Source: Bacteroidaceae bacterium (lineage in GTDB: Bacteria; Bacteroidota; Bacteroidia; Bacteroidales; Bacteroidaceae). From it: a stretch of 53,469 bases of DNA. How positions within the stretch are numbered: position 1 is the stretch's first letter; the number at the start of each line of letters is the position of its first letter. The notes below the pieces were generated by a model. The model was not told where the DNA came from. It searched no databases and saw nothing but the letters and a program-made list of their open reading frames with translations. Both the position numbers and the translations under genes were made by a program. The stretch covers positions 1 to 53,469 of the forward strand of contig JAFZVN010000088.1 in NCBI GenBank assembly GCA_017617805.1, in the 5' to 3' direction. Positions 8,919-17,138 of this stretch are shown here, in pieces.

Positions 8919-8958
8919 AAAAAGGATGGGCTCGATTGAATAGAAAAATCCTTTTTTC
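8919..8958. terminator. Bidirectional intrinsic terminator between convergent genes
   Basis: aaaaaggat at 8919-8927 pairs with atccttttt at 8948-8956, a 9-bp stem with a 20-nt loop. It has an A-run on the left and a T-run on the right, so it can act on both strands. It sits between the + strand repeat-protein gene and the - strand esterase stop at 8961. Confidence 0.65.
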
Positions 8959-8960
8959 GT

Positions 8961-9809
8961 TTATTTTCTGTTTATAAAGCCTTTGGCCTTCAGCCATTGT
9001 ATCATCTGGGTACTCCACGTCTCAGTCGTTGTCTCACCTGTCTGAGGCATCAGTTCGTAAGGACCTTTGCCGTCGCCATACATGTGAAGTTCGGCATTGG
9101 CTCCCGCTTTTTTCCATTCCATGAAAAGGGAGACCAGACCTGCAGCCACATTAGGATGGTCAACACGTGTCATAATCAGCAACGGGGGTGCATCTTGAGG
9201 CACTGTGACGGGCATCAACGATGGACCGAAATTGGTGCAAAGGAAGTCGGGACGTGCGTTGTTGTCGGCTGAGATTGTAGCAGCTATGGCTACACCGCCA
9301 CCTGCTGAAAATCCCAGATAGCCAATCTTGTCTGTACTGATGTGCCACTCGTCGGCATGTTCCCTCACCATTCGGATGGCGGACTTGGCATCCTCTGCAG
9401 CCAAACGGATGATGGAATCGCCATATGCAAAGTGCATCGGGTTTGCGTCGGCCTTGGGAAATTGCTCTGGATGTGTCACGTCAACCATAGGAGGCATCTG
9501 CATGCCTTGTGGCATTTGGCCACCGCCTTTGTTCAGATGGTAACGCAGACCGACAGCTGCAATGCCGTGTTCATTCAGGAACGACGCCATTTTCACCACA
9601 TCGCTTTCCCACGAAAGCCACCTCATGGCTCCGCCTGGGCACAACACGACTGCACAGCCATTGACCAACTCTGGTTGAGGCAGATACACCTCAATCATGG
9701 GTCGGTCGTTTTCGTCCATGGAATTATCGCCTGTGGAAAGGAAATACTGCTTTTGTGCCGACAACGACACGGGCAAGAGTAGCAGAAGAAACAGTAGAAA
9801 TTGCTTCAT
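8961..9809 (-). CDS. Secreted alpha/beta hydrolase (acetyl-xylan-esterase-like)
   Basis: An exported alpha/beta-hydrolase of about 282 residues. The chosen start gives a classic signal peptide ('MKQFLLFLLLLLPVSLSAQ'); a start at 9827 would add six residues. Motifs seen: an oxyanion-type 'CPGGAMRWLSW', the nucleophile elbow 'GYLGFSAGGG' with Ser, and 'MTRVDHPN' supplying a possible acid. The family (BD-FAE/endo-xylanase-like esterases) removes acetyl groups from polysaccharides. Where relatives normally carry a 'GHGF' motif with the catalytic His, this protein reads 'GDGKGPYEL', so the triad may be broken or the His supplied elsewhere. A single-gene unit, convergent with the repeat-protein gene; a -7-type box lies at 9893-9900. 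Hydrolase fold is confident; substrate is inference. Confidence 0.82.
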   Translation of the reverse strand: MKQFLLFLLLLLPVSLSAQKQYFLSTGDNSMDENDRPMIEVYLPQPELVNGCAVVLCPGGAMRWLSWESDVVKMASFLNEHGIAAVGLRYHLNKGGGQMPQGMQMPPMVDVTHPEQFPKADANPMHFAYGDSIIRLAAEDAKSAIRMVREHADEWHISTDKIGYLGFSAGGGVAIAATISADNNARPDFLCTNFGPSLMPVTVPQDAPPLLIMTRVDHPNVAAGLVSLFMEWKKAGANAELHMYGDGKGPYELMPQTGETTTETWSTQMIQWLKAKGFINRK

Positions 9810-9892
9810 AAGAACGCTCAAATTCATATAGTATTAAAAAGAATCTGTACAAATTCTATGCTTTTTGACATTAAACTTTAATAAACTGGCTA

Positions 9893-9900
9893 CAAATATA
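9893..9900 (-). promoter_or_regulatory. Putative -7 box (TATATTTG) for the esterase gene
   Basis: Reads TATATTTG on the minus strand, matching TANNTTTG, about 84-93 bp before the start codon. No clear -33 TTTG at the expected distance. Confidence 0.35.
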
Positions 9901-9922
9901 AGGATAATTCCATTATTATTCA

Positions 9923-9930
9923 TACATTTG
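9923..9930 (+). promoter_or_regulatory. Putative -7 box (TACATTTG) for the lipoprotein gene
   Basis: TACATTTG fits TANNTTTG and lies 33 bp before the ATG at 9964. A matching -33 element is not obvious. Confidence 0.45.
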
Positions 9931-9963
9931 CAACTATAATTTAATTAAATCACGAAATTCTGT

Positions 9964-10503
9964 ATGAAAATGAAGAGTTTACTGATCACATTGGCTGTGT
10001 CATCATTGATGATGTCCGCTACCTCTTGCAACAATGGCAAGAGCACGAATACCCCAAACGACACCGAAGAGGTGAAAGATGAGATGAAGGTGGAAGAACG
10101 GACAGAAGAAGAGGAAAGGGCAGATGCGTTGGAGGATGATGCAATGATCCGAGACTTCATCACTAACATGTATGAGAATGATCTCTATTTGAAATCTGAT
10201 TTTCTTGAGGCGCATTGCTCCAAGGGACTGTTGCAGTATCTCAAAAACCAATACGAATATGATGGTGAAGGCTATGCCGTTTGGCTTTTCCGCACAAGTT
10301 CGCAAGATGGTAAGCCTGGTGCTGAGGATGTTGAGAACAAGGTGCTCACTATCACCAAAGACAATGAGGGCTGGTATCACTACACGTTCACTGATGGAGG
10401 TTGGCACGGCGAGAACAAGCTGAAGGTTCATGTGGAGAACGACGAAGTTGTGATGGACGAATTGAAGAGCGTCTATGACGAAGATGCAGCACAATATAAT
10501 TAG
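9964..10503 (+). CDS. Predicted small lipoprotein, function unknown
   Basis: A 179-residue protein with a hydrophobic signal peptide and a possible lipobox 'SATSC' (Cys22), followed by a highly acidic, Glu-rich low-complexity linker (about 33-55) and then a compact domain. The domain contains 'IRDFITNMYENDLYL', 'LLQYLKNQYEYDGEGYAVW' and a C-terminal 'WYHYTFTDGGWHGENKLKV' beta region. It resembles the small Bacteroidetes periplasmic lipoproteins of the DUF3828 kind, but I do not recognise it firmly. It is divergent from the esterase gene and 34 bp upstream of the TauE/SafE permease gene, so the two may be cotranscribed. Confidence 0.7.
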   Translation: MKMKSLLITLAVSSLMMSATSCNNGKSTNTPNDTEEVKDEMKVEERTEEEERADALEDDAMIRDFITNMYENDLYLKSDFLEAHCSKGLLQYLKNQYEYDGEGYAVWLFRTSSQDGKPGAEDVENKVLTITKDNEGWYHYTFTDGGWHGENKLKVHVENDEVVMDELKSVYDEDAAQYN

Positions 10504-10537
10504 AAAGGTAGCGAATGAAGGAAGATGAAATGAATCC

Positions 10538-11266
10538 ATGAGCAATATTGTGATTGCCATCTTTCTATTGAGTATCGGAGCAAGTTTCGTTCAGCGTACA
10601 ACAGGCTTTGGTTTTGGCATCTTCATTATGACGATGTTGCCGTTCTTAATGCCTTCGTATGGCGAAGCGACAACCTTGTCTGGCATTTTAGCCATTACGA
10701 CCTCGGCTGTCATCGCTTGGAAACTGAGAACATACGTCTCTTGGCGTCGGCTTTGGCCGATATTGTTGACATTTATCATTGTTTCGACGATAGCCATCTT
10801 TGCTCTGACACGCATCGAAGACCATATCCTAAGACGTGTTTTGGGAGTAGTGCTGATCGCTATCAGCATCTATTTCACATTATACAGCAAGAAGATTAAA
10901 CTTCCAACCACGAAGAAAGTGCAGGTTGGAGCAGGAACTCTCAGTGGACTTATGGGTGGTTTCTTCGGAATGCAAGGTCCACCTGCTGTTCTTTACTTCA
11001 TCCAGTCAGAGTCTTCCAAAGAGCATTACATGGCAATGACACAGACCTATTTTTTGATAGGCAATGTGATCATGACTCTCGTTCGAGCCTACAATGGTTT
11101 TTTCACAACAACCGTTTTGCAGGATTATTGTTTCGGACTTGGTGGTGTGGTGATTGGCACGACTGCGGGAACTTACGTCTTCAAGCGCATCTCTAATCGC
11201 ATCTTCCGATACATTGTCTATGCATACATCGGGATGAGTGGTGTGATTATTTTAGTGACAAATTGA
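10538..11266 (+). CDS. TauE/SafE (TSUP) family membrane permease
   Basis: A 242-residue polytopic protein with about seven to eight hydrophobic segments. It shows the internal-duplication signature of TSUP/TauE-SafE proteins: a first half with 'QRTTGFGFG' and a second half with 'LSGLMGGFFGMQGPPAVLY'. Members export sulfite, sulfoacetate or other organic anions across the inner membrane; the substrate here cannot be told. Length is typical of the family. The gene follows the lipoprotein gene by 34 bp and precedes tex by 47 bp on the same strand. Confidence 0.9.
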   Translation: MSNIVIAIFLLSIGASFVQRTTGFGFGIFIMTMLPFLMPSYGEATTLSGILAITTSAVIAWKLRTYVSWRRLWPILLTFIIVSTIAIFALTRIEDHILRRVLGVVLIAISIYFTLYSKKIKLPTTKKVQVGAGTLSGLMGGFFGMQGPPAVLYFIQSESSKEHYMAMTQTYFLIGNVIMTLVRAYNGFFTTTVLQDYCFGLGGVVIGTTAGTYVFKRISNRIFRYIVYAYIGMSGVIILVTN

Positions 11267-11313
11267 ATACAGATAGGGGTGAACAAAGATCAATATAATC
11301 AATAGCGTTTTTC

Positions 11314-13479
11314 ATGAATACAATTTTTGCCAAACTGATTGCCAAAGCGACGGGTATCAGCGAACGACAAGTGGCTGGTACTGTTGGGTTGTTAGAAGAG
11401 GAATGCACCATTCCTTTTATCAGTCGATATAGAAAGGAAGTGACGGGTGCGCTTGATGAGGTGCAAGTGGCCAGTGTGTGTGACCAATTAGAGAAGTTGA
11501 ACGAGTTGGCGAAACGCAAGGAGACCATCCTGAAGACCATCGAGGAGCAAGGCAAGCTGACACCTGAACTGAAGACACGTATCGAAGGTTCGTGGGACAG
11601 TACAGAGCTTGAGGACATCTACTTACCCTTCAAGCCCAAAAGGAAAACTCGTGCGGAGGTGGCTCGACAAAAAGGTTTGGAGCCGTTGGCAACTTTCCTG
11701 ATGTTGCAGAACCCGAATGCAGATGTGGAGAAGAAAGCGAAGGAGTTCGTCAGCAAGGAAAAAGGTGTGACAAGCATAGAGGAAGCCATACGAGGGGCAC
11801 AGGACATCATTGCAGAACAGGTGAGCGAGAGTGAGGATGCGAGAAACATCGTGCGATTCAATTTCAAGAAAGATGCCGTCATCACTTCTGTGAAGGTGAA
11901 GCCGAAGGCCAAGACAAAGGAGGAAGAAGATGAATGGGAACAGAAGGCGCAGAAATTCCGCGACTATTTTGATTTTTCCGAGAAACTTGCCAAGTGCGCT
12001 TCTCACCGTCTGCTAGCAATGCGCCGTGGAGAAGCTGAGGGCATCCTGAGAATAAGTATTAGTGGTGATGATGAACGATGTCTTGACCGACTGGACAGGC
12101 AATTCCTGCGCAATTCGAGCAAGAGTGCAGAAATTGTATGGGATGCAATCGAAGACGGCTTCAAGCGATTGCTCAAACCCAGCATCGAGACTGAGTTTGC
12201 CAATCTCTCAAAGGAACGTGCCGACCAAGAGGCCATCCGCATCTTTGTGAAGAATTTGGAACAATTGCTCATGTCGCCTCCATTGGGTCAGAAGCGTGTA
12301 TTGGCTCTTGATCCAGGTTTCCGTACTGGCTGCAAGGTGGTGTGTCTCGATGCTGAGGGGAATCTGCTCCATAACGAAGCCATTTATCCGCATCCTCCTA
12401 AGAATGAACGACGTGCTGCGGCCGATAAAATATGGACACTCACCAAACAATACAAGATTGAAGCTATCTCCATCGGCAACGGAACCGCCAGTCGAGAGAC
12501 GGAAGAATTTGTGCGTTCCTTAGGTTTGCCCAAAGACATTCAGGTTTTTGTGGTGAGCGAAGATGGCGCCAGCATCTACTCCGCCTCGAAGGTGGCACGT
12601 GAAGAATTTCCTGATTATGATGTGACGGTGCGAGGTGCGGTCAGCATCGGTCGTCGCCTCATGGATCCTTTGGCTGAGTTGGTGAAGATTGACCCCAGCT
12701 CCATCGGTGTGGGACAATACCAAAAGGATGTGGATCAGAAGGAACTGAAGCACTCGCTTGACCAAACTGTGGAACTTTGTGTGAACAAGGTGGGTGTGAA
12801 CCTGAACACAGCTAGTAAGCACCTGCTGACATACATATCAGGTCTTGGGCCCGTCATCGCACAGAACATCGTGAATTATCGAGCTGAGAATGGTGCCTTC
12901 ACCTCGCGTAAGGATTTGCTGAAAGTGCCGAAGTTAGGTCCTAAGGCTTACGAACAAGCGGTTGGATTCTTGCGTGTGAGTGGTGGAAAGCAGCCTTTAG
13001 ACAACAGCGCCGTTCATCCTGAGAGTTACCCCATCGTGGAACGGATGGCCAAAGACCAGCATTGTACTGTGACAGAACTGATGGCCAACAAGGAGGTGCG
13101 CAACCGCATCAATATCCGCCAATATGTGACCGACAAAGTGGGTCTGCCTACCCTCGAAGACATCATGCAGGAACTTGATAAGCCTGGTCGTGACCCACGC
13201 CAACAACTTACTGTATTCGAATTCTCCAAAGATGTGAAGGAACTCGAAGATGTGCAGGTGGGCATGATTCTTCCTGGCATTATCACCAACATCACCAACT
13301 TCGGCTGTTTTGTCGATGTGGGTGTTCACACCAAGGGGCTTGTCCACATCAGCGAATTGGCCGACCACTTTGTGAAAGACCCCTCAGAAGAAGTTCAATT
13401 GCACCAGCACGTCAACGTGCGTGTCATAGGTGTTGACTTGCAGCGGGGCAGATTGCAACTCAGCATGAAAGGAATGTGA
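11314..13479 (+). CDS. tex: Tex family RNA-binding transcription accessory protein
   Basis: A 721-residue protein with the whole Tex architecture: an N-terminal helical Tex region, a YqgF/RNase H-like domain beginning near residue 329 ('VLALDPGFRTGCKVVCLD'), helix-hairpin-helix segments ('LTYISGLGPVIAQNIVNYR' and 'LKVPKLGPKAYEQAVGFL'), and a C-terminal S1 RNA-binding domain from about 650 ('ITNITNFGCFVDVGVHTKG'). Tex binds nucleic acid and affects transcription and stress tolerance in the cytoplasm. Length and domain order match the family. The following MBL gene starts six bases after the stop, so the two are probably cotranscribed. Confidence 0.95.
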   Translation: MNTIFAKLIAKATGISERQVAGTVGLLEEECTIPFISRYRKEVTGALDEVQVASVCDQLEKLNELAKRKETILKTIEEQGKLTPELKTRIEGSWDSTELEDIYLPFKPKRKTRAEVARQKGLEPLATFLMLQNPNADVEKKAKEFVSKEKGVTSIEEAIRGAQDIIAEQVSESEDARNIVRFNFKKDAVITSVKVKPKAKTKEEEDEWEQKAQKFRDYFDFSEKLAKCASHRLLAMRRGEAEGILRISISGDDERCLDRLDRQFLRNSSKSAEIVWDAIEDGFKRLLKPSIETEFANLSKERADQEAIRIFVKNLEQLLMSPPLGQKRVLALDPGFRTGCKVVCLDAEGNLLHNEAIYPHPPKNERRAAADKIWTLTKQYKIEAISIGNGTASRETEEFVRSLGLPKDIQVFVVSEDGASIYSASKVAREEFPDYDVTVRGAVSIGRRLMDPLAELVKIDPSSIGVGQYQKDVDQKELKHSLDQTVELCVNKVGVNLNTASKHLLTYISGLGPVIAQNIVNYRAENGAFTSRKDLLKVPKLGPKAYEQAVGFLRVSGGKQPLDNSAVHPESYPIVERMAKDQHCTVTELMANKEVRNRINIRQYVTDKVGLPTLEDIMQELDKPGRDPRQQLTVFEFSKDVKELEDVQVGMILPGIITNITNFGCFVDVGVHTKGLVHISELADHFVKDPSEEVQLHQHVNVRVIGVDLQRGRLQLSMKGM

Positions 13480-13484
13480 TTTGT

Positions 13485-14294
13485 ATGAAATGGACTGTAT
13501 TATCAGATAATCGAAGTTGTGATGGCTCGTTAGAGACGGAACACGGACTATCTATCTTATTAGAAACGGAAAAGCATCGTATTTTACTCGACACGGGAGC
13601 CAGCGATGTGTTTATCCGTAACGCAGAGAAAATGGGGATTGACCTCAGTACAGTGGACTATGTGTTTATCTCTCATGGACACAGCGACCATGCAGGAGGC
13701 CTGAAGCATCTGATGAAGATATACGATAAGGCACAAGTCATTGTCTCACCTGATGCTCTCAGTGGGTCGTTCTTTTCTAAACGTCGATATCTGCACAGCA
13801 TTACGACAGAGTGGCCAGAGGGTGGGGAAGAGAGATTTTTGTATATCAATCAGACTCAACAAGTGGCTATTGGTCTCTACGTCATGGCTCGTATCCCACA
13901 GTTCCATCCGATGCCTAAAGGCAACAAGTATCTGTTTGTTCAAACCGCAGAGGGCTCCCATGTAAACGATGATTTCCGTCACGAACTGGCACTATATACA
14001 GACGGCTTGCTCTTTACGGGTTGCGCTCATAGTGGTTTGGAGAACATACTTGCAGCATGTCCTTATCCCTTAAGAGTTGTTGTCGGAGGATTCCATCTGC
14101 TTGATGACCAAGAGACTGCGGAGGAACTCATCGAACTTGCAAAGAGACTGACGGAAGCCTATCCCGATACCCGATTCTATACCAGCCATTGCACTGGTGA
14201 TAAAGCGTTTGCGATTCTAAAAGGTATCATGGGCGATCAGCTTCAAACATTCTCTTGTGGATCAGTGCTCTCATCTTTCATTGCTGCTGTATAA
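13485..14294 (+). CDS. MBL-fold metallo-hydrolase (COG1237-like)
   Basis: A 269-residue metallo-beta-lactamase-fold protein. The metal motif HxHxDH is present ('FISHGHSDHAGG'), with further ligand regions 'LLFTGCAHSGLENI', 'VVVGGFHLLDD' and 'YTSHCTGDKAF'. The pattern matches the COG1237 group (annotated as dihydropterin ribofuranosylaminobenzene phosphate synthase-like hydrolases), whose bacterial role is not settled. The ATG at 13485 is preferred over GTG at 13476, which overlaps the tex stop and adds only three residues. It follows tex directly and is followed by a short terminator. Fold and metal site are confident; substrate unknown. Confidence 0.88.
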   Translation: MKWTVLSDNRSCDGSLETEHGLSILLETEKHRILLDTGASDVFIRNAEKMGIDLSTVDYVFISHGHSDHAGGLKHLMKIYDKAQVIVSPDALSGSFFSKRRYLHSITTEWPEGGEERFLYINQTQQVAIGLYVMARIPQFHPMPKGNKYLFVQTAEGSHVNDDFRHELALYTDGLLFTGCAHSGLENILAACPYPLRVVVGGFHLLDDQETAEELIELAKRLTEAYPDTRFYTSHCTGDKAFAILKGIMGDQLQTFSCGSVLSSFIAAV

Positions 14295-14317
14295 CGTGAA
14301 TTTCTTCGACTAGTCAT

Positions 14318-14340
14318 AGAGGTCGTTCAAAGACCTTTTC
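14318..14340 (+). terminator. Intrinsic terminator after the tex-MBL unit
   Basis: aggtc (14320-14324) and gacct (14332-14336) form a short stem with a 7-nt loop, extended by two outer pairs, followed by ttttc. It lies between the convergent MBL gene and the helicase stop. Confidence 0.5.
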
Positions 14341-16630
14341 AGTTCGATTTGTTCATGTCGGCAATGACGAGTTTGATTTCGGCATAGGTGTAGTCATCGG
14401 GGAGGAGATTCTTGACCTCGGAGAGGGAATAAGCTTTGTCGAAGGAGCGGACAATGCCTCGAATCATCTTCTGATGTTGTGTACTGACCACTTCACCAAC
14501 CTTCAAATCTCCTCGTTCGACATAATAGGCGAGATGGTTTTCGATGGTGCCCCTTGTGAGCGAACGTTCTTTGGCGATTTCTGGGATGCTTTTCCCTTCG
14601 CGGAATAGTTTGTAGGTGAGGTCTTTGGTGTCAACCTTCTCTTTCTTAGGCTTCTCTTCCTTCTTTTTCTCTGCTTTCTTGGAGGCACGTTCCACCTTGG
14701 CATTTTTCTCGTCCACTTTCACCTCGTCCAGCACAGCCTTTGCTTTTGCTGTGAGGTAGTCGCGGATGGTGAAGTCTTGGTCTTTCAGACGTGAGAGGAT
14801 GCCTACCTTGAGCTTGTAGGAGAGTAAGAATGCGTCGAGGGCATTATTGTATTGTGTGGCGACTTGCTTGTTGTTGATGACCACTTTGGTGCACAGTATC
14901 ACAGGGTCGAGGTGTTCGTGCAGTTTTGTGTGGAAATAGTTCATGGCGGCTCTGAGTCGCTCTTGCAGTTTCTCATTGTTGGCAAAGGATGTGCCACTCT
15001 GCTGCATCAGCATGGCATATTGCTGCTGGAATTTTTGCGAAATTTCCACCAGCTCGGATTCTGTCTTGGGAAGGGCTTCTTGGAGGACTTCCAACAGTTG
15101 TGGTTGCGCGTTGTAGAGGTGTTCGTTCACCACCCGCAGGAGATATTGTAGGTCGTTTTTCAGGATGCGGAAATCGAAGAGCTCGTTCAGCAGCGAGTAG
15201 TAATACTCCCACATCATTTGGGGCAGTTTCCCTTCTGTCTGTTGTGCCTCTATGAGTTCGCGGTCGATATAGGCATTGACAGAAGCATCGGTGATGACAG
15301 AGCCTGACGCGAGGGGACGTGCCAGCACCATGCCTTCGAGTGTGCGACAACGGCTGAGTGCTACATAAACTTGTCCGTGGGTGAAGGAGTCGGTGATGTC
15401 TAACACGGCATGATCGAACGTCAGACCTTGGCTCTTGTGAACAGTGATGGCCCATGCCAGTCGCAGGGGGTATTGTCGGAAGGTGCCTTCCACCTCTTCA
15501 CGAATCTCCTTGGTCTGTTCATCAATCACGTATTTGGTGTTCTCCCATACCAATCGAGGCACATGGATGGTGCGATTGTCCTCTTTGCAATGCACAAGGA
15601 TGAGTTGTTCGTCACCATCTTCATCCCAGATGAATCCTTTCACCATTCCGATTTTGCCATTGTAATACTCTTTACCAGGAGTAGGGTCGTTCTTGATGAA
15701 CATCACTTGTGCTCCTTCTTTCAGCACTAATCGCTCGTCGGCAGGGTAACTGGTTTCTGGGAAGTTCTTCCGAACCTCAGCCATGAACACCCGTTCGCGG
15801 GTTTTCAGAAGGCTCAGTTGTGTCTCGTTGTACGTCTGTGCCATGCGGTTATGTGTGGTGAGACGTATCCAATCTTCTTCCTTGGGAGGCTCGAAGTCTG
15901 CTTGGTATCGCGCATTCAGGGCTTGCATCGTCGCGGAATCCACTTGGTTGTTGCGAATTTTTCCCAGGACGTTGATGAATGATTCGTCTTGCTGACGGTA
16001 GATGTGCTTCAATTCAATGGTCACATATTGAATCTGCTGAAGTGCCTGGCTGCCGAAGAAGTAGGGGGTGGAGTAGTAGGGGGACAGCAGCGACCACTCG
16101 CGTTCCTGCGCCACAGGTGCCAATTGTTGCAAGTCGCCAATCAGCAACAGTTGCACACCACCAAAGGGTTTGCTTCGGTTTTTATATTTGCGCAGTTCTT
16201 GGTCGATGGCATCTAATACATCACATCGCACCATCGAAATCTCGTCAATCACCAGCAGGTCGAGCGTCTTGATGAGGTTCTTCTTGTCTTTCCCCATTTT
16301 GTAGTGCCCTTGCTTCTCTCCACGTTGCATATTCGGCACCATGGGACCAAACGGCAATTGGAAGAACGAGTGGATGGTTTGTCCTTGTGCGTTGATGGCT
16401 GCCACACCTGTTGGAGCCAGCACCACCATTCGTTTGGGTGTTCGCTCTCGTAGTGTCCGCAGAAACGTGGTCTTGCCCGTTCCTGCCTTGCCTGTCAGAA
16501 ACACGGACACGTTGGTGCTGGTCACAAACCGCCATGCCACATTCATCTCGTGATTGTGAACTCCCTGCTCCTCAGCTAGTTGGGAGGAGAATACTTCGTC
16601 CATTGATGCGATGTCAAGATAATCTGCCAT
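14339..16630 (-). CDS. Pif1-like superfamily 1 helicase with C-terminal HTH
   Basis: A 763-residue helicase. Motifs: Walker A 'LTGKAGTGKTTF' (about residue 47), 'VLAPTGVAAINAQGQTIHSF' (motif Ia of Pif1/RecD-like enzymes), Walker B 'LLVIDEISMVRCDVL', 'LLIGDLQQLAPV' (motif III) and 'AITVHKSQGLTFDHAVLD' with 'VYVALSRCRTLEGM' (motifs V-VI). These define a 5'-3' SF1B Pif1/RecD family enzyme. After the helicase come a helical region and a Lys/Glu-rich linker (about 650-690) leading to a small helix-turn-helix ('FREGKSIPEIAKERSLTRG'), of the HTH_40 type appended to Bacteroidetes Pif1 homologues. It probably resolves DNA structures in replication or repair. It starts just downstream of the terminator that ends the arabinose operon. 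Confidence 0.92.
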   Translation of the reverse strand: MADYLDIASMDEVFSSQLAEEQGVHNHEMNVAWRFVTSTNVSVFLTGKAGTGKTTFLRTLRERTPKRMVVLAPTGVAAINAQGQTIHSFFQLPFGPMVPNMQRGEKQGHYKMGKDKKNLIKTLDLLVIDEISMVRCDVLDAIDQELRKYKNRSKPFGGVQLLLIGDLQQLAPVAQEREWSLLSPYYSTPYFFGSQALQQIQYVTIELKHIYRQQDESFINVLGKIRNNQVDSATMQALNARYQADFEPPKEEDWIRLTTHNRMAQTYNETQLSLLKTRERVFMAEVRKNFPETSYPADERLVLKEGAQVMFIKNDPTPGKEYYNGKIGMVKGFIWDEDGDEQLILVHCKEDNRTIHVPRLVWENTKYVIDEQTKEIREEVEGTFRQYPLRLAWAITVHKSQGLTFDHAVLDITDSFTHGQVYVALSRCRTLEGMVLARPLASGSVITDASVNAYIDRELIEAQQTEGKLPQMMWEYYYSLLNELFDFRILKNDLQYLLRVVNEHLYNAQPQLLEVLQEALPKTESELVEISQKFQQQYAMLMQQSGTSFANNEKLQERLRAAMNYFHTKLHEHLDPVILCTKVVINNKQVATQYNNALDAFLLSYKLKVGILSRLKDQDFTIRDYLTAKAKAVLDEVKVDEKNAKVERASKKAEKKKEEKPKKEKVDTKDLTYKLFREGKSIPEIAKERSLTRGTIENHLAYYVERGDLKVGEVVSTQHQKMIRGIVRSFDKAYSLSEVKNLLPDDYTYAEIKLVIADMNKSN

Positions 16631-16636
16631 ATGTTT

Positions 16637-16673
16637 GATAAAAAGTAGCGCCCCAATAGGGATGGGACGCTAC
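16637..16673 (-). terminator. Intrinsic terminator ending the arabinose/pentose operon
   Basis: On the minus strand an 11-position stem (16663-16673 with 16645-16655, one mismatch, 7-nt loop) is followed directly by TTTTTATC at 16644-16637. It lies between the rpiB stop and the helicase start. Confidence 0.75.
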
Positions 16674-16703
16674 GATCTGAATGAAATGATGTTCGTCTGT
16701 CGT

Positions 16704-17138
16704 TTATTTGCAGGGGATGTCTTCGATGCGCTGCTGATGGCGGCCACCTGCAAACTCGGTGTTGAAAAACTCGTCAAGGCACTGGCGGCATACGTCTTCG
16801 CTGATGAAGCGACCAGGGAAGACGATGACGTTGGCATTGTTGTGTTCACGGATGAGGTGGGCAATCTCTGGCTGCCAAACAAGTCCGGCACGGATGCTTT
16901 GGTGCTTGTTGAGGGTCATGGAGATGCCTTCGCCTGAACCACACATGGCAATGCCACGTTCTACCTCGCCAGCCTCGATGCCCTCAGCCAACTTGTGACC
17001 GTAGGTGGCATAGTTGCAGCTGTCTTCGGTGTAGGTGCCGTAGTCCTTATATTCAATGCCCTTTTCCTCCAAGTAGCTCTTGACGAACTGCTTGAGAGGA
17101 AAAGCGGCATGGTCGGATGCTAAACCAATGGGAATCAT
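16704..17138 (-). CDS. rpiB: Ribose-5-phosphate isomerase B
   Basis: A 144-residue LacAB/RpiB family protein interconverting ribose-5-P and ribulose-5-P in the cytosolic pentose phosphate pathway. Visible family residues are 'ASDHAAFPLK' (Asp9, His10), the catalytic Cys66 in 'GIAMCGSGEGISM', and His99 in 'IREHNNANVI'. Length is standard. The start codon overlaps the tkt stop by one base (TAATG), implying translational coupling, and the gene ends the arabinose operon just before an intrinsic terminator. Placement beside tkt feeds arabinose-derived xylulose-5-P into the non-oxidative pentose phosphate pathway. Confidence 0.95.
   Translation of the reverse strand: MIPIGLASDHAAFPLKQFVKSYLEEKGIEYKDYGTYTEDSCNYATYGHKLAEGIEAGEVERGIAMCGSGEGISMTLNKHQSIRAGLVWQPEIAHLIREHNNANVIVFPGRFISEDVCRQCLDEFFNTEFAGGRHQQRIEDIPCK

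Noticed and set aside
13476-13484. GTG start of the MBL hydrolase overlapping tex
   Set aside because: ATG at 13485 gives a normal N-terminus; the three extra residues are not supported.
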